Shown here: positions 17,176-29,233 of the stretch, piece by piece
How the letters are laid out: every line of letters starts with the position of its first letter
Position numbering within the stretch: position 1 is the stretch's first letter
NCBI GenBank assembly: GCA_029289265.1
Contig: JARFTX010000031.1
Location: forward strand, 1 to 41,411
Direction of reading: 5' to 3'
DNA: 41,411 bases
Source of the DNA: Gammaproteobacteria bacterium
GTDB lineage: Bacteria; Pseudomonadota; Gammaproteobacteria; Burkholderiales; Rhodocyclaceae
Made by a program: the position numbers and the translations under genes
The notes under the pieces: generated by a model
The model's input: only the letters and a program-made list of their open reading frames with translations
The model's database searches: none
What the model was told of the DNA's origin: nothing

Positions 17176-18434
17176 CAACGGCCTCCGAGGTCGCGACCGC
17201 GCATCAGGTCGCGGTCACGCAGATCGATCGGGCGGTCGCTCTGGCGCTGGGGCGCAGGCGGCAGCATCGGCTGCGACGCCCTGTCCGGCGCGGCTTCCGC
17301 GTTGGTGGCGCCCTGCAGCAGCCGATCGAGCGGCATCAGCAGCAGATTGCCGCCGCTTTGCGCATCGAGCATCACCTTGCTGCTGTTGGTGAGCACCTGC
17401 TGCATGGTCTCGAGATACATGCGCTCGCGTGTGACTTCCGGTGCGCGCCGGAACTCGGCATAGACCTGCTCGAAGCGCGCCGCCTCACCTTCGGCGCGGG
17501 CGACGACACGCGCCTGGTAGCCGTTCGCTTCCTCGATGATGCGCGCCGCCGCACCGCGGGCGCGCGGAATCACGTCGTTGGCATAGGCTTCACCCTCGTT
17601 TCTCTGGCGCTCGCGGTCCTGTCCGGCCTTGACCGCGTCGTCGAAGGCCGCCTGCACCTGCTCGGGCGGCTGCGCGTTCTGCATCGTCACGCGGCTCACC
17701 AGGATGCCGGTCTCGTATCGGTCGAGAATCGCCTGCATCAAGGCCTGGGCGGTCGTCGCCATCTCCTCGCGACCCTCGTAGAGCACGAAGTCCATGCGGT
17801 TCTTGCCGACGATCTCGCGCATCGCCGATTCGGCGATCTGGATCACCGACTCTTCCGGCAGGCGATTGTTGAAGAGGTAGTCCTCGGGACTCTTGAGGAT
17901 GTATTGCACCGCGAACTGGATGTTGATGATGTTCTCGTCGTCGGTGAGCATCAGCGCCTCGCGCAGGACCTTGTTGCGCTCGGTGCCGCGATAGCCCACC
18001 TCGACGGTGCGCACGCCCGAGAGGTCCACGATCTCGTGGCTCTCGATCGGCGCCGGCAGCCGCCAGCGCAGACCCGGCTCGGTCGTCTCGACGTAGTGCC
18101 CGAAACGCAGCACGACGCCGCGCTGGTTCGCATCGACGGTGTAGAAGCCGCTGGCGAGCCACACCACCAGCAACAACAGGAGCAGCGCGCCGATGCCGCC
18201 GCCGAACTGCTTCATGCTGAACTGCGGCATCTGCGGCCCCGAGCCGCTGCCGCTGCCACCACCGTCGCCGCCGCGTCCACCGCCCTTGCCGCCGAAGATG
18301 CCGGCCAGACGCTGATTGAAGTCGCGCCAGACGTCCTCGAGATCGGGAGGGCCCTGATTGTCACCGCGACCGCGGTCGCCGCGGCGGTCGCCGTCATTCC
18401 CCTGGTTGCCCCAGCGGGGATCATTGAGAGACAT
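17175..18434 (-). CDS. hflK: HflK, subunit of the HflKC membrane complex regulating FtsH
   Basis: HflK partners HflC in the FtsH-regulating membrane complex. The 419-residue protein opens with a polar Gly/Asp/Arg-rich cytoplasmic segment (about 1-75), then one membrane helix (GALLLLLLVVWLASGFYTV), the SPFH domain beginning QRGVVLRFGHYVE, and a long helical region. The C-terminal tail is Pro/Arg/Asp-rich. The start ATG at 18434 (MSLNDPRWGNQG) matches the usual HflK N-terminus; a GTG at 18452 overlapping the hflX stop is a possible alternative. It is expressed with hflX upstream and hflC downstream. Confidence 0.95.
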   Translation of the reverse strand: MSLNDPRWGNQGNDGDRRGDRGRGDNQGPPDLEDVWRDFNQRLAGIFGGKGGGRGGDGGGSGSGSGPQMPQFSMKQFGGGIGALLLLLLVVWLASGFYTVDANQRGVVLRFGHYVETTEPGLRWRLPAPIESHEIVDLSGVRTVEVGYRGTERNKVLREALMLTDDENIINIQFAVQYILKSPEDYLFNNRLPEESVIQIAESAMREIVGKNRMDFVLYEGREEMATTAQALMQAILDRYETGILVSRVTMQNAQPPEQVQAAFDDAVKAGQDRERQRNEGEAYANDVIPRARGAAARIIEEANGYQARVVARAEGEAARFEQVYAEFRRAPEVTRERMYLETMQQVLTNSSKVMLDAQSGGNLLLMPLDRLLQGATNAEAAPDRASQPMLPPAPQRQSDRPIDLRDRDLMRGRDLGGR

Positions 18435-18448
18435 GAGTATGCCTGTTA

Positions 18449-19600
18449 TCACGATTGAATGATCTGATCTTCGGTCGTCGCGAGTTGCGACGCTGAGTCG
18501 GGAGCGGGCAATGCGTCCAGCGCGATCTCGGCCAGCGCATCGCGCAGCAGGTTCAGGCCTTCACCCGTTGCAGCGCTCAAAAAAACGCGTGAGATCTTAC
18601 CACACTCATCCCGCCTGACTGCCGCCGGAGCGCGCGTCAGGTCGATCTTGTTGAAGATCATGACCTGGGGCACGTCGGCCGCGCCAATCTCCGCGAGCAC
18701 CTTGTTCACCGCATCGATCTGCGCATCCCGATCCTCGCTTGCCGAATCGACGACATGCAGCAACAGGTCGGCGCTGGCCGTCTCTTCGAGCGTCGCGTGA
18801 AAGGCGGCGACGAGCGCGTGAGGCAGATCGCGAATGAATCCGACCGTGTCGGAGAGCACAACGTTCCCGGCATTGCCGACGTAGAGGCGGCGCGAAGTGG
18901 TGTCGAGCGTCGCGAAGAGCTGGTCGGCGGCATACGCACCGGCCTTGGTCATCGCATTGAACAGCGTCGATTTGCCGGCGTTGGTGTAGCCCACCAGCGA
19001 TACCGACAGCACGTCGCGCCGCTCGCGACCCCGGCGCCGCTCGCGGCGCTGTTTGCCGATGCGCGCCAACCGCTCCTTGAGCATCTTGACGCGCTGCCCG
19101 AGCAGCCGCCGGTCGGTTTCGAGCTGGGTCTCGCCGGGACCGCGCAGGCCGATACCGCCCTTTTGCCGTTCGAGGTGGGTCCAGCCACGCACCAGGCGCG
19201 TGGACAGGTGATCGAGTTGGGCGAGCTCGACCTGCAGCTTGCCCTCGTGGCTGCGCGCGCGCAGCGCGAAGATGTCGAGGATCAACGCCGTGCGGTCGAC
19301 CACCCGGCATTGCAAGGCGCGTTCGAGGTTGCGCTGCTGCGCCGGTGACAGCGGGTGATTGAAGATGACGAGATCGGCGCGATGCTCGCGCAGCAGCCCG
19401 CCGATCTCCTCGACCTTGCCGCTTCCGGCGAAGAGCGCAGAATCGGGCCGCGAGCGGCGCCCCTGCACCACCGCCTCGACCGTGGCACCCGCACTTTCGG
19501 CGAGCATTCTCGTCTCGGCAAGCCGCTCGTCGAGCTTACCCTGGTTCAGATCCAACTGTACGACTACGGCGCGTTCGCCGGCGGCCGGACGCTCAAACAT
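18449..19600 (-). CDS. hflX: Ribosome-associated GTPase HflX
   Basis: HflX is a GTPase that binds the 50S subunit and splits or rescues stalled ribosomes under stress. The 383-residue protein has an N-terminal HflX domain with a nucleotide-binding-like NHPLSPAQQRNLE, a helical linker with GLRGPGETQLETDRR, and the G domain with G1 GYTNAGKST (204-212), G3 DTVGFIRDLP and G4 NKID. The length is within the family range. No strong ribosome binding site is visible before the ATG at 19600. It follows hfq after 44 bases, the classical hfq-hflX-hflK-hflC order. Confidence 0.96.
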   Translation of the reverse strand: MFERPAAGERAVVVQLDLNQGKLDERLAETRMLAESAGATVEAVVQGRRSRPDSALFAGSGKVEEIGGLLREHRADLVIFNHPLSPAQQRNLERALQCRVVDRTALILDIFALRARSHEGKLQVELAQLDHLSTRLVRGWTHLERQKGGIGLRGPGETQLETDRRLLGQRVKMLKERLARIGKQRRERRRGRERRDVLSVSLVGYTNAGKSTLFNAMTKAGAYAADQLFATLDTTSRRLYVGNAGNVVLSDTVGFIRDLPHALVAAFHATLEETASADLLLHVVDSASEDRDAQIDAVNKVLAEIGAADVPQVMIFNKIDLTRAPAAVRRDECGKISRVFLSAATGEGLNLLRDALAEIALDALPAPDSASQLATTEDQIIQS

Positions 19601-19644
19601 GAGACAGGATCGTCATCGACCCGGGCTGGCCGAGCGCCGCAGCA

Positions 19645-19890
19645 TCAGTTTTCACCCGAAGCGGGCTCCTGGTGCTGGATCGTGACGGGGCGCGCGGGCA
19701 CGACCGTGGAAATTGCATGCTTGTAGACCATTTGGGTGACAGTGTTCTTGAGCAGCACCACGTATTGGTCGAAGGAATCGATCTGACCCTGAAGCTTGAT
19801 GCCGTTCACGAGATAGATCGAGACGGGAATGTGTTCCCTGCGCAGGGTGTTCAAAAACGGGTCTTGTAAGAGTTGCCCCTTGTTGCTCAT
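19645..19890 (-). CDS. hfq: RNA chaperone Hfq
   Basis: Hfq is the hexameric Sm-like protein that pairs small RNAs with target mRNAs. The 81-residue protein contains Sm1 (residues about 8-45, [20 protein letters not shown]) and Sm2 with the conserved YKHAIST. The C-terminal tail is short, typical of betaproteobacteria. The ATG at 19890 has AGAGG upstream. The gap before it (19891-19983) is AT-rich relative to its surroundings (several TATA-like stretches around 19906-19930) and probably holds a promoter for hfq and the genes after it; no single pair of hexamers stands out. Confidence 0.98.
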   Translation of the reverse strand: MSNKGQLLQDPFLNTLRREHIPVSIYLVNGIKLQGQIDSFDQYVVLLKNTVTQMVYKHAISTVVPARPVTIQHQEPASGEN

Positions 19891-19983
19891 ATCGAACCTC
19901 TGGTCTTTATAAGTTCTTATCAATATAAAGGGTTTCATGCTGCACTGCCACAACAGCACAGACAGTCGACCCCGGTGTGGAGT

Positions 19984-21312
19984 TCAGTCCTTGCGGACGT
20001 AAGGATTGTGACTGGTCTTGAATTGTATCCGCAGCGGCGTGCCCTGCAACTTGAACGCATCCATGAAGGTGCGCTCGAGGAAGCGCACGTAGGACGCCGG
20101 GACGTGTTCGAGTGCGCTGCCATGGACCACCACCACCGGCGGATTGTTGCCCCCCTGGTGGGCGTAGCGCATCTTGGGCCGGAAGATACCGTGACGCGGC
20201 GGCGCCTGCTTGACGAGCGCCGCCTGAAGGGTGCGGGTGAGGCGCGGCGTGGCGAGATTGGTCATCGCCGCCGCGTAGGCCGCGTCGACCGACTTCATGA
20301 CCACGCCGACGCCGCTGCCCTTGAGCGCCGAGATATAGTGAAAGCGGGCGAACGACAGGAAGCCGAGCTTGCGGGCGAGATCTTCCTTGATGCGCTCGCG
20401 CCGGTAATCGTCGACGGCATCCCACTTGTTCACCGCCACCACCAGCGCGCGACCCTCGTCGAGGATGAAACCGCCGATGTGCGCGTCCTGGTCGGAAATC
20501 TCCTGGGTCGCATCGAGCACCAGCACCACCACGTTCGATTGCTCGATCGCCTGCAGCGTCTTGATGACCGAGAACTTCTCGATCGCCTCGAAAATCTTGC
20601 CGCGCCGGCGCAGGCCGGCCGTGTCGATCAGGGTGTAGCGGCGCCCACCGCGCTCGAACGGGATCGCGATCGCGTCGCGAGTCGTCCCCGGCAGATCGAA
20701 GGCGATGACGCGCTCCTCGCCGAGCAGGGCATTGACCAGCGTCGACTTGCCGACGTTGGGGCGACCGACGATAGCGATGCGCGGCACCTTGGCTTCGGGC
20801 TCGTCGGGCTCTTCATCCGCGGGAAACGGTTCGAGCACGAGATCGACGAGATCCTTGACGCCGTCGCCGTGGGCTGCGGAGACCGGCAACGGGGCGCCCA
20901 GGCCTAGCGAGTGGAAGTCGGCAGCGACGAGGCCGCGCTGCATGCCTTCGGCCTTGTTCACGACGAGATGCACGGGCCGGCCCGTGCGCCGCAGCCGTGC
21001 CGCGATCTGCTCGTCGTGGGGCGTGAGCCCCACCCGGCCATCGACCAGGAAAAGCAGTGCGTCGGCCTCGGCGATCGCCTGCTCGGCCTGCTGCGCCATC
21101 TCGTGCATGATGCCGGCTTTCGCGACCGGGTCGAAGCCGGCCGTGTCGACGACGATGTACTCGCGGTCGCCGACGCGCCCGACGCCGTAGTGCCGATCGC
21201 GGGTCAGCCCGGGCTGATCGGCCACCAGCGCATCGCGGGTCTTGGTGAGACGGTTGAAGAGGGTGGACTTGCCGACGTTGGGCCGGCCGACCAGGACAAT
21301 CGTTGGTTTCAC
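19984..21312 (-). CDS. der: Ribosome biogenesis GTPase Der (EngA)
   Basis: Der is an essential tandem GTPase that acts in 50S subunit assembly. The 442-residue protein has two G domains, each with GRPNVGKST (about residues 9-17 and 180-188), two DTAG-type G3 motifs (VVDTAGFD and [11 protein letters not shown]) and a C-terminal KH-like domain ([15 protein letters not shown]). The start is GTG at 21312, with GGAAG about 8 bases upstream; the coding frame upstream of it runs into bamB sequence in another frame and is not real. It lies 13 bases after bamB. Confidence 0.97.
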   Translation of the reverse strand: MKPTIVLVGRPNVGKSTLFNRLTKTRDALVADQPGLTRDRHYGVGRVGDREYIVVDTAGFDPVAKAGIMHEMAQQAEQAIAEADALLFLVDGRVGLTPHDEQIAARLRRTGRPVHLVVNKAEGMQRGLVAADFHSLGLGAPLPVSAAHGDGVKDLVDLVLEPFPADEEPDEPEAKVPRIAIVGRPNVGKSTLVNALLGEERVIAFDLPGTTRDAIAIPFERGGRRYTLIDTAGLRRRGKIFEAIEKFSVIKTLQAIEQSNVVVLVLDATQEISDQDAHIGGFILDEGRALVVAVNKWDAVDDYRRERIKEDLARKLGFLSFARFHYISALKGSGVGVVMKSVDAAYAAAMTNLATPRLTRTLQAALVKQAPPRHGIFRPKMRYAHQGGNNPPVVVVHGSALEHVPASYVRFLERTFMDAFKLQGTPLRIQFKTSHNPYVRKD

Positions 21313-21325
21313 TCGCGGCTTCCGG

Positions 21326-22471
21326 TCAGCTCGGCTCGAACGCGTACACGCCGCCGTCGCGCGTCTGCACGACGAAGCGCCGCGCGCCCAGGCGCTTGGG
21401 CGGGGCCACGATCGCGCTCGAATCGGCGCGCGCGCGCGCCGCAAAGGCACCGTTTTCGCGATTGAGGAGGTGCACATAGCCTTCGAGATCGCCGACCGCG
21501 ACGAACTCGCCGACCGCGACCGGCCGCGATACGGCTCGGCGGGCGAGCGCGTCCTGTTTCCACACGTTGGCGCCGCTGAAGGCGTCCAGCCCATTCACGG
21601 CGTCGGCATCGTCGGTGATGAAGACGAAGCGGGTGTCCTTGTCCATGCCCACGCTGCTGGAAAATTCGCGAGCCCAGATGGCACTGCCGTTGGTCATGTC
21701 GAAGCAGGCCGCGCGGCCCTGGAAAGCCACCGCGCAGATTTCGCGCCGGCCCAGGACGGCGGTGCCGACCACGTCGGTGATGCGCTCGAGTTCGGTGACG
21801 CCGCGCGGCGTCGCCACGGTCAGCTCCCACTGCGGCGCCCCGTGCTCGACGTTGAGGCCCACCAGCTTGCCCCCGGGATAGCCGACCACCGCCGACTGGC
21901 CGTCGAGCACGACACCGGCGATGCTGCGCAGAGCGAGCGGCGGCGTCGACCGCTGGTACGTCCAGCGCCGCGTGCCATCGCGCGCATCGAGACCGATCAA
22001 GCGGCTGTCGGAGGCGCGCACCACCACGGCCGTGGCGCCGACTGCGGGCGCTGCCAGCACCTCGACGCCAACCGGCGAGCGCCAGCGCTCGGCACCCGAC
22101 TCGGCATCGAAGGCCACCACTTCACCGTCGACGGTGACGACCGCAGCCAGCCTGCCGTCGCTGCCGACACCCGCCGACAGGCGCTTGCCGGCACTCGCGC
22201 GCCACACCGCCTGGCCGTCGCGCAGGCGCGCGACCGTGCCGTCGTGGGCCGCGGCATAGACCTCTTCATCGACCACCGCGGGTTCGAACAGGTAACGTCC
22301 GGCCGATCCGATGCGCGCCTGCCAGACCGGGCGCAGCTCGGCGCCGGGCTCGAAGGCGACCAACTCGGCCGGCTTGGGCCCGGAGGGCGAAAACGGATTG
22401 AGCGAGGAGCAGCCGGCCAGCGCGACGAGCGCGACCGCGGCGAACCAGGCGGATGAGTGCGTAGGGCGCAT
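21326..22471 (-). CDS. bamB: Outer membrane assembly lipoprotein BamB
   Basis: BamB is a beta-propeller lipoprotein of the BAM complex, which inserts beta-barrel proteins in the outer membrane. The 381-residue protein has a lipoprotein signal ending in LAGC, with the lipidated cysteine at residue 21. The rest shows repeated PQQ/WD40-like blades, for example [12 protein letters not shown] and [12 protein letters not shown]. The place between yfgM and der is the standard one for bamB in proteobacteria. The start at 22471 is 3 bases after yfgM. Confidence 0.96.
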   Translation of the reverse strand: MRPTHSSAWFAAVALVALAGCSSLNPFSPSGPKPAELVAFEPGAELRPVWQARIGSAGRYLFEPAVVDEEVYAAAHDGTVARLRDGQAVWRASAGKRLSAGVGSDGRLAAVVTVDGEVVAFDAESGAERWRSPVGVEVLAAPAVGATAVVVRASDSRLIGLDARDGTRRWTYQRSTPPLALRSIAGVVLDGQSAVVGYPGGKLVGLNVEHGAPQWELTVATPRGVTELERITDVVGTAVLGRREICAVAFQGRAACFDMTNGSAIWAREFSSSVGMDKDTRFVFITDDADAVNGLDAFSGANVWKQDALARRAVSRPVAVGEFVAVGDLEGYVHLLNRENGAFAARARADSSAIVAPPKRLGARRFVVQTRDGGVYAFEPS

Positions 22472-22474
22472 CGT

Positions 22475-23122
22475 TCAACTCCCCAGGGCTTCGAACTTGA
22501 TGCGCACGATCTCACGCAGCGTGTCCGCTTCGCCGCCGGGCTGGGCCGCCAGCGTATCGAGCACGATTTGGTAGGCGGCGCGCGCCTCGTCGATGCGGCC
22601 GTCGGCAGCCAGCACGTCGCCGCGCAAGTCGGCGAAGCGGGCCTTGAGGGATGGCGCCGGCGCCTTCTCGAGCTGCGCCAGCGCCTCGGCGCGGGCGCCC
22701 TCGTCGAAGAGCACCGTCGCAAGGCGCAGGCGGGCAATGTCGCGCAAAACCGGATCGCGGCCCTTCTGGGCGACCCACTCCAGATGCGCGCGCGCATTGC
22801 GGGTGTCGCCTCCGCCGATCTGCGTGCCCGCCGACAGCAGAGCCGCCATTTCGGCGTACACGCTGCGCGGGTGCTTCTCGATGATCTGCCCGGCCGCCTC
22901 GCGCGCCCGCGCCGCATCGCCCCGCTCGGCCGCCTGCTGGACCGCAAAGTAGAGCCCGCCGGCACTGGCTGCCTGGCGATTCTGATACCAGTTGAAGCCC
23001 TGCCAGCTGACCGAGGCAACGGCGGCGGAAACCGCCAGCGCGGTCACGTACTTGCCGTACTGGTCCCACCAGGCCTTGAGCGCGGAGATCTGCTCCTGCT
23101 CCTCCAGGTCATACACCGCCAT
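22475..23122 (-). CDS. yfgM: YfgM-like tetratricopeptide protein, SecYEG-associated
   Basis: YfgM is a bitopic inner-membrane protein that works with PpiD at the SecYEG translocon and hands substrates to periplasmic chaperones. The 215-residue protein starts [19 protein letters not shown], has one membrane helix (about residues 25-45, [15 protein letters not shown]) and a periplasmic part of TPR-like helices ([20 protein letters not shown]). The family is also called TPR_21 or UPF0070. The start at 23122 lies inside the end of hisS with a 14-base overlap, suggesting translational coupling. Placement between hisS and bamB is conserved. Confidence 0.92.
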   Translation of the reverse strand: MAVYDLEEQEQISALKAWWDQYGKYVTALAVSAAVASVSWQGFNWYQNRQAASAGGLYFAVQQAAERGDAARAREAAGQIIEKHPRSVYAEMAALLSAGTQIGGGDTRNARAHLEWVAQKGRDPVLRDIARLRLATVLFDEGARAEALAQLEKAPAPSLKARFADLRGDVLAADGRIDEARAAYQIVLDTLAAQPGGEADTLREIVRIKFEALGS

Positions 23123-24404
23123 CGTCTTCGTCCTCTGTGAATAGGCACTCGGCCACCGCATCCGGCAGGCCGTCCAGGTTGATGCGTTGCTGCGCGCCAG
23201 GGCCGCGCAGAGGCTTGAGACCGACCTCGCCGGCCGCGGCCTCGTCCTCGCCGATCACGGCAGCGAGCAGCGCGCCGCTCGAGTCGGCCTTCTTCATCTG
23301 CGACTTGAAGCTGCCGCCGCCGCAGTGGGTGACCACGGCGAAGCCGTGTGCCCGCAGCGACTCGGCCGCGCGGAAGGCGAGCCGCTGCGCCTGCTCGCCG
23401 ACATGCACGACATAGACGTCGGGGGTCGCCGGCGCGGCCACACCGCCGCTGTCCTGCCACAGCGCGAGCAGCCGCTCGATGCCCATGGCGAAACCCGCCG
23501 CGGGCGCGGACTTGCCGCCGAGTTGCTCGACCAGGCCATCGTAGCGCCCGCCGGCGCAGACCGTGCCCTGAGCGCCGAGGCGCGTCGTGACCCACTCGAA
23601 CACCGTGCGATTGTAATAGTCGAGGCCGCGTACGAGCCGATGGTTGATGCGAAACGGGATGCCGGCATCCTTGACGATGGCCTGGACGCCCTCGAAGTGC
23701 GCGAGCGACTCGTCGCCGACGAAGTCGAGCAGGCGCGGCGCGGCCTCGACGATCTCCTGCAGGTCGGGATTTTTGGTGTCGAGCACGCGCAGCGGGTTGG
23801 TGTAGAGGCGGCGCCGACCGTCCTCGTCAAGACGGTCGGCATGTTGCTCGAGGTAGGCGATCAGCGCGGCGCGATGCTTCGCCCGCTCGTCGGCCGAGCC
23901 GAGCGTGTTCAGCTCCAGCCGCACATCCTCGAGCCCCAGATCGTCCCAAAGGCGCGCACACATCAGGATGTGCTCGGCATCGACGTCGGGGCCGGCGAAA
24001 CCGAGCGCCTCGACGCCGATCTGGTGGAACTGCCGGTAGCGGCCCTTCTGCGGGCGCTCGTGGCGGAACATCGGCCCCTGGTAGTACAGGCGTTGGGGGC
24101 CCGCGGCCAGCAGCTTGTGCTGGATCACCGCGCGCACGCACGAAGCAGTGCCCTCCGGGCGCAGCGTCAGGTGCTCACCGTTCAAGGCATCGACGAAGGA
24201 GTACATCTCCTTCTCGACGATATCCGTCACTTCGCCGATCGCGCGGGAGAAGAGCGACGTCGGCTCGACGATGGGCATGCGGATCGGCCGGTAGCCGTAG
24301 CTGCGCAGCCAGTCGCGGACGATGTCCTCGAAATGCTCCCAGATGTCACCTTCATCGGGCAGGATGTCGTTCATCCCGCGCACGGCCTGCAAGGATTGGC
24401 TCAT
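23109..24404 (-). CDS. hisS: Histidyl-tRNA synthetase
   Basis: HisS charges tRNA-His. The 431-residue class II synthetase begins [19 protein letters not shown] and shows motif 2 ([16 protein letters not shown]), the HisRS-specific [12 protein letters not shown] and [14 protein letters not shown], motif 3 ([12 protein letters not shown]), and the C-terminal anticodon-binding domain. It lies between ispG (27-base gap) and yfgM (14-base overlap). The ATG at 24404 has only a weak ribosome binding site. The paralogue at 14946-16100 is HisZ, not a second synthetase. Confidence 0.97.
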   Translation of the reverse strand: MSQSLQAVRGMNDILPDEGDIWEHFEDIVRDWLRSYGYRPIRMPIVEPTSLFSRAIGEVTDIVEKEMYSFVDALNGEHLTLRPEGTASCVRAVIQHKLLAAGPQRLYYQGPMFRHERPQKGRYRQFHQIGVEALGFAGPDVDAEHILMCARLWDDLGLEDVRLELNTLGSADERAKHRAALIAYLEQHADRLDEDGRRRLYTNPLRVLDTKNPDLQEIVEAAPRLLDFVGDESLAHFEGVQAIVKDAGIPFRINHRLVRGLDYYNRTVFEWVTTRLGAQGTVCAGGRYDGLVEQLGGKSAPAAGFAMGIERLLALWQDSGGVAAPATPDVYVVHVGEQAQRLAFRAAESLRAHGFAVVTHCGGGSFKSQMKKADSSGALLAAVIGEDEAAAGEVGLKPLRGPGAQQRINLDGLPDAVAECLFTEDEDDGGV

Positions 24405-24431
24405 TTTTCTGAACTTTCTGGGGCGGGCCGG

Positions 24432-25679
<1,248 letters not shown>

Positions 25680-25692
25680 GCGCGGCTCCGTC

Positions 25693-26721
25693 TCATCGCA
25701 CGGTCAGGCGCGCGACGCCGCCGCTGCGCGTGTGGGGCACCAGATCGACCGCCTCGCCGCGAAATTCGAGCGAGACCGCAGCCGCGTTGCCGACGACGAG
25801 CGCAAAGGGCGGCTTGCCCTGCACCGTGCGGCTTGTGCCGGCCCGGTCGGTGCCGACGAAAAGCACCGCGCCATCGGCATCGCGCACCTGGATCCAGGAC
25901 TCGCCCTGGAGCCGGAACACGAGCTGATCGCCGACTGCATCGCCGCCGGTCGCCGCCGCGGCCGTTGCTTCGGTGTCGGTGGCTGCGGGCGCCTCGACAA
26001 CCGGCTGATTCGCCTCGGAAGGCGACTCCGCGGCGACCACCTGATCGACGGGCGCCGCCGTCTCGGGCGCCGCAGCGCTTGTTTCGGTTTCGGCGCGATC
26101 GGCCGGGGCGATCGTACCGGGCACGCTATCGTCATCGACCGGCTCGGTCGCCGAAATGGCCTCAGAGGCTATTGCCGCGGCCCCCCCGGCTCCGCCCGGC
26201 GCGGTGACCGGGGCCGGCTCTGCGCGCTCGCGCGGGACTTCGATCGCGACGCTGCGATCCTGAGTCGCCACTTCGCCCTCCGAGACGCGGAACCAGTCGA
26301 AATACCAACCCAGCGCGAGCAGGGCCAGCAGGCCCGCGATCAGCGCGCCGGCAGGCTTCGCAACCTTGCGCGTGCCGCTGCCGTCGGGCATGGCGCCGGC
26401 CGCATTGGTCACCGGAGCGAGCTTGACGGCTGGCTGCCCGGTCCATTCGGGCTTCAGCATCGCGACCATCGCCTCGGCATCGAGATCGAGGTGGCGCGCA
26501 TAGTTTCTGATGAAACCCCGCACGAAGGCCGGGCCCGGCAGGCTCTCGAAACGCTCCGACTCGATCGCCTCGACCTGTCGTTGGGTCAGTTTGAGCGCAT
26601 AGGCGGCATCGGCCAACGATTCACCCCGGGCCTCGCGGGCAGCGCGGAGAATTTGACCGACGGTCGCCGAGGCGGACTGTTCGCCCGTGACGTCGCGCAA
26701 GTCTTGCTGCATGTCGCTCAC
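25693..26721 (-). CDS. rodZ: RodZ-like helix-turn-helix membrane protein
   Basis: RodZ links MreB to the inner membrane and helps to keep rod shape. The 342-residue protein has an N-terminal HTH_25-type domain (about 20-90, with [20 protein letters not shown]), a membrane helix (about 123-141), a low-complexity Glu/Ala/Thr/Pro-rich region (150-240) and a C-terminal DUF4115 domain (about 255-342, with [16 protein letters not shown]). The start is taken as GTG 26721, which overlaps the pilF stop and has AGGG upstream; ATG 26712, three codons later, is possible. No mreB is in the window, so the role is assigned by family and place. Confidence 0.88.
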   Translation of the reverse strand: MSDMQQDLRDVTGEQSASATVGQILRAAREARGESLADAAYALKLTQRQVEAIESERFESLPGPAFVRGFIRNYARHLDLDAEAMVAMLKPEWTGQPAVKLAPVTNAAGAMPDGSGTRKVAKPAGALIAGLLALLALGWYFDWFRVSEGEVATQDRSVAIEVPRERAEPAPVTAPGGAGGAAAIASEAISATEPVDDDSVPGTIAPADRAETETSAAAPETAAPVDQVVAAESPSEANQPVVEAPAATDTEATAAAATGGDAVGDQLVFRLQGESWIQVRDADGAVLFVGTDRAGTSRTVQGKPPFALVVGNAAAVSLEFRGEAVDLVPHTRSGGVARLTVR

Positions 26722-27521
26722 TGAAAATTTCCCTGCATCATGTCGCGATACTCCGGCGAATCGGCAAACCGGCCGCTCAACTGGGCTGCGTAGCTCGCCT
26801 CCGCTTCTCGATTGCCGAGCTGCCGCTCGGTGCGCAGCCCGAGCCACACCGTGGACGCCGTCGGCTCGGTCTGCTGGTGCAGCTGCACAAGGTTCTCACG
26901 CGCACGGGCATAGTCGCCCCGGCGGTATTGGATCGCCGCCAGATTGAACAAGGCCTGGGCATTTGTGCCATCGATCATGACGGCGCGGCGGAACTGGTCC
27001 TCGGCGCTCGCGTCGTCGTTGCGCCGCAGGTGACACAGCCCGGCGTTGGTGTAGGGGCGTGTCGGATAACGGTAATACGGATTGCGGGCGGCGCGCGCGA
27101 GCCGCTCGAGGCCTTCCTGCTCCTCACCCATCACGCACAGGAACCAGCCATAGCTGTTGTTGAAGTCGGGATCGTTCGGGGCGGCTCGCAGGGCCCGCAG
27201 AAAATTTTCCCGCGCTGCGGCCGTGTCGTCGATGAACATGTACACCAGGCCCATCAGGTGAAAGGCCGGCGAATAGCTCGAGTCCTCGGCGAGCGCGATG
27301 CGCGCCTCGTCGAGCGCAACGTCGAAGCGGCCGATCTCGAAGTAGGCCATGCCGAGTTCGACGTGGATCTTGGCGCGTGCCTGGGCGGGCGTCGCCGGTG
27401 TCAGATCGGACACCGGCCGGTCGGCGATCGGGGCCACGCTGCCGCCGGGCATGCCGGTCGTGCAGCCGCCCAGCGCCACGGCCAGCACGGCCGCGCACAG
27501 CACTGCAAACGATCTGATCAT
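26718..27521 (-). CDS. pilF: Type IV pilus assembly lipoprotein PilF/PilW, TPR
   Basis: PilF (PilW in Neisseria) is an outer-membrane lipoprotein that helps the PilQ secretin assemble. The 267-residue protein has a lipoprotein signal with lipidated Cys20 (ALGGCTTG) followed by several TPR units, such as [38 protein letters not shown] and [25 protein letters not shown] is characteristic of this family. ATG at 27521 has AGGAGG upstream and overlaps the rlmN stop as ATGA. The order rlmN-pilF-rodZ-ispG matches other proteobacteria. Confidence 0.93.
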   Translation of the reverse strand: MIRSFAVLCAAVLAVALGGCTTGMPGGSVAPIADRPVSDLTPATPAQARAKIHVELGMAYFEIGRFDVALDEARIALAEDSSYSPAFHLMGLVYMFIDDTAAARENFLRALRAAPNDPDFNNSYGWFLCVMGEEQEGLERLARAARNPYYRYPTRPYTNAGLCHLRRNDDASAEDQFRRAVMIDGTNAQALFNLAAIQYRRGDYARARENLVQLHQQTEPTASTVWLGLRTERQLGNREAEASYAAQLSGRFADSPEYRDMMQGNFQ

Positions 27522-28645
27522 GTACGCGATTCCTCCTGATGCGCGATTCGGATGGTGCGGCGGCTGCGGTCCTGGACCTGACCGGCCAGCTGCCCGCAGG
27601 CGGCATCGACGTCCTCGCCGCGAGTCTTGCGCGTGGTCGTGACGATGCCCGCGTCGATCAGGATCGACGCGAAACGCCGGATTCGCTCGGGCGCCGAGCG
27701 CGCAAATTCCGAGCCCGGAAACGGGTTGAACGGAATCAGGTTGAACTTGCAAGGCACATCCCGCACCAGCGCGACGAGCCTGCGCGCGCAGGCATCCGAG
27801 TCGTTCACGCCGTCGAGCATCACGTACTCGAAGGTCACGAAGTCGCGCGGCGCACGGTCGAGATAGCGGCTGCAGGCCGCCATCAGCTCGCGCAGCGGAT
27901 ACTTTTGATTGATCGGCACCAGGCGGTCGCGCAGCGCGTCGTCGGGCGCATGCAGCGACACCGCCAGCGCCACCGGGCATTCGTCGCGCAGGCGGTCGAT
28001 GGCCGGGACGATGCCGGAGGTCGACACCGTGACCCGGCGCCGCGACAGACCGTAGGCGTTGTCGTCGAGCATCAGCCGCAGCGCAGTGACGACGTTGTCG
28101 AAATTGGCGAGCGGCTCGCCCATGCCCATCATCACGACATTGCTGATGACACGCCCGTTGCCGGGTTCGCCGTCTTCGGCCGGCACTGGGTCGTGGGCGG
28201 CACCGAGCAGTCGATTGGCAAGCCAGAGCTGGCCGATGATCTCGGCTGCGGAAAGGTTGCGGTTGAAGCCTTGCTTGCCCGTCGAGCAGAAGGCGCAATC
28301 GAGTGCGCAACCGGCCTGCGACGAAACGCACAGGGTGCCGCGGCCGGTCTCCGGAATGAAGACAGTCTCGACCGCGTTGCCGGCACCCACGTCGAGCAGC
28401 CACTTGCGCGTGCCGTCAGCCGAGAGCGAGTCCCGCAGCACGTCCGGCGCCCGCACGCAGGCCTCGTCGTGCAGGCGCGCCCGCAGGCTCTTGGCAACGT
28501 CGGTCATGCGGTCGAAATCGTCGCACCCCTCGCGATGCACCCAGCGCATCACCTGACGCGCACGGAAAGGCTTCTCGCCGCGTTCGGCGAACCAAGCGGC
28601 GAGTTGCCGCGCGTCGAAATCGAGAAGATTGGCCTGGGCCTGCAT
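27518..28645 (-). CDS. rlmN: Dual-specificity RNA methyltransferase RlmN
   Basis: RlmN is a radical SAM enzyme that makes 2-methyladenosine in 23S rRNA (A2503 in E. coli) and in some tRNAs (A37). The 375-residue protein has the radical SAM cluster motif [14 protein letters not shown] (Cys-x3-Cys-x2-Cys), the preceding VSSQAG segment, [10 protein letters not shown] and SLHAPDD motifs, and a C-terminal catalytic cysteine in [11 protein letters not shown]. Start at 28645; the ribosome binding site is weak. It is followed by pilF with a 4-base overlap. Confidence 0.97.
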   Translation of the reverse strand: MQAQANLLDFDARQLAAWFAERGEKPFRARQVMRWVHREGCDDFDRMTDVAKSLRARLHDEACVRAPDVLRDSLSADGTRKWLLDVGAGNAVETVFIPETGRGTLCVSSQAGCALDCAFCSTGKQGFNRNLSAAEIIGQLWLANRLLGAAHDPVPAEDGEPGNGRVISNVVMMGMGEPLANFDNVVTALRLMLDDNAYGLSRRRVTVSTSGIVPAIDRLRDECPVALAVSLHAPDDALRDRLVPINQKYPLRELMAACSRYLDRAPRDFVTFEYVMLDGVNDSDACARRLVALVRDVPCKFNLIPFNPFPGSEFARSAPERIRRFASILIDAGIVTTTRKTRGEDVDAACGQLAGQVQDRSRRTIRIAHQEESRT

Positions 28646-28663
28646 CGGACTGCTCTAGGGAAA

Positions 28664-28710
28664 CGGGCGGGTGACGCGCGCCGCACAGTGCGCGCACGCC
28701 ACCCGCCCGA
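28664..28710 (-). other. Large GC-rich inverted repeat between ndk and rlmN
   Basis: CGGGCGGGTG (28664-28673) is complementary to CACCCGCCCG (28701-28710), with further complementarity inside (GCGCGC segments). On the minus strand it follows the ndk stop and ends about 18 bases before the rlmN start. Only TTT follows, so termination would be partial at best; it may attenuate read-through or stabilise the ndk mRNA. Confidence 0.45.
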
Positions 28711-28718
28711 TTGACCCC

Positions 28719-29144
28719 TTAGCGCGAGTGGACGTTCAACTGCGGGAAGAAGAAGGCCACCTCGACCGCAGCGGTCTCGGGGGCATCGGAGCCGTGCACC
28801 GCGTTGGCGTCGATCGAGTCGGCGAAGTCGGCGCGGATGGTGCCGGCGTCGGCCTTCTTCGGATCGGTCGCGCCCATCAGCTCGCGGTTCTTCGCGATCG
28901 CGCTCTCGCCTTCGAGCACCTGGACCATCACCGGGCCCGAGACCATGAAGGAGACCAGATCCTTGAAGAACGGCCGCTCCTTGTGCACCGCGTAGAACTG
29001 GCCCGCCTCGCGCTCGGAGAGATGCACCATCCGCGCCGCGACGATCTTCAGGCCCGCGTCCTCGAAGCGCTGGTAGATCTTGCCGATCACGTTCTTCGCG
29101 ACCGCGTCGGGCTTGATGATGGAGAGGGTGCGTTCGATGGCCAT
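28719..29144 (-). CDS. ndk: Nucleoside diphosphate kinase
   Basis: Ndk transfers phosphate between nucleoside triphosphates and diphosphates through a phosphohistidine. The 141-residue protein is of usual length, begins [15 protein letters not shown], and has the active-site NAVHGSD with His117. ATG at 29144 is preceded by CTGGAG. It begins the long minus-strand gene block and is separated from rlmN by 73 bases. Confidence 0.98.
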   Translation of the reverse strand: MAIERTLSIIKPDAVAKNVIGKIYQRFEDAGLKIVAARMVHLSEREAGQFYAVHKERPFFKDLVSFMVSGPVMVQVLEGESAIAKNRELMGATDPKKADAGTIRADFADSIDANAVHGSDAPETAAVEVAFFFPQLNVHSR

Positions 29145-29184
29145 GTAACGAAACTCCAGGGTGGAAGTAGAAAGTGAACGGGCT

Positions 29185-29193
29185 ATTTTAGCA
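29185..29193 (-). promoter_or_regulatory. Extended -10 element upstream of ndk
   Basis: The minus strand reads TGCTAAAAT, an extended -10 (TGN plus TAAAAT), about 41 bases before the ndk start codon. The -35 region is poor, as is common with extended -10 promoters. It is the best candidate for the promoter of ndk and the genes after it. Confidence 0.5.
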
Positions 29194-29233
29194 GCAATCC
29201 TGCCACCACATTACGCCTGCGACGCCTGTGGTT

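Noticed and set aside
16294-17178. TTG start for hflC at 17178
   Set aside because: The ATG at 17175 immediately follows, has GGAGG at good distance and a TGATG junction with hflK, so it is preferred.
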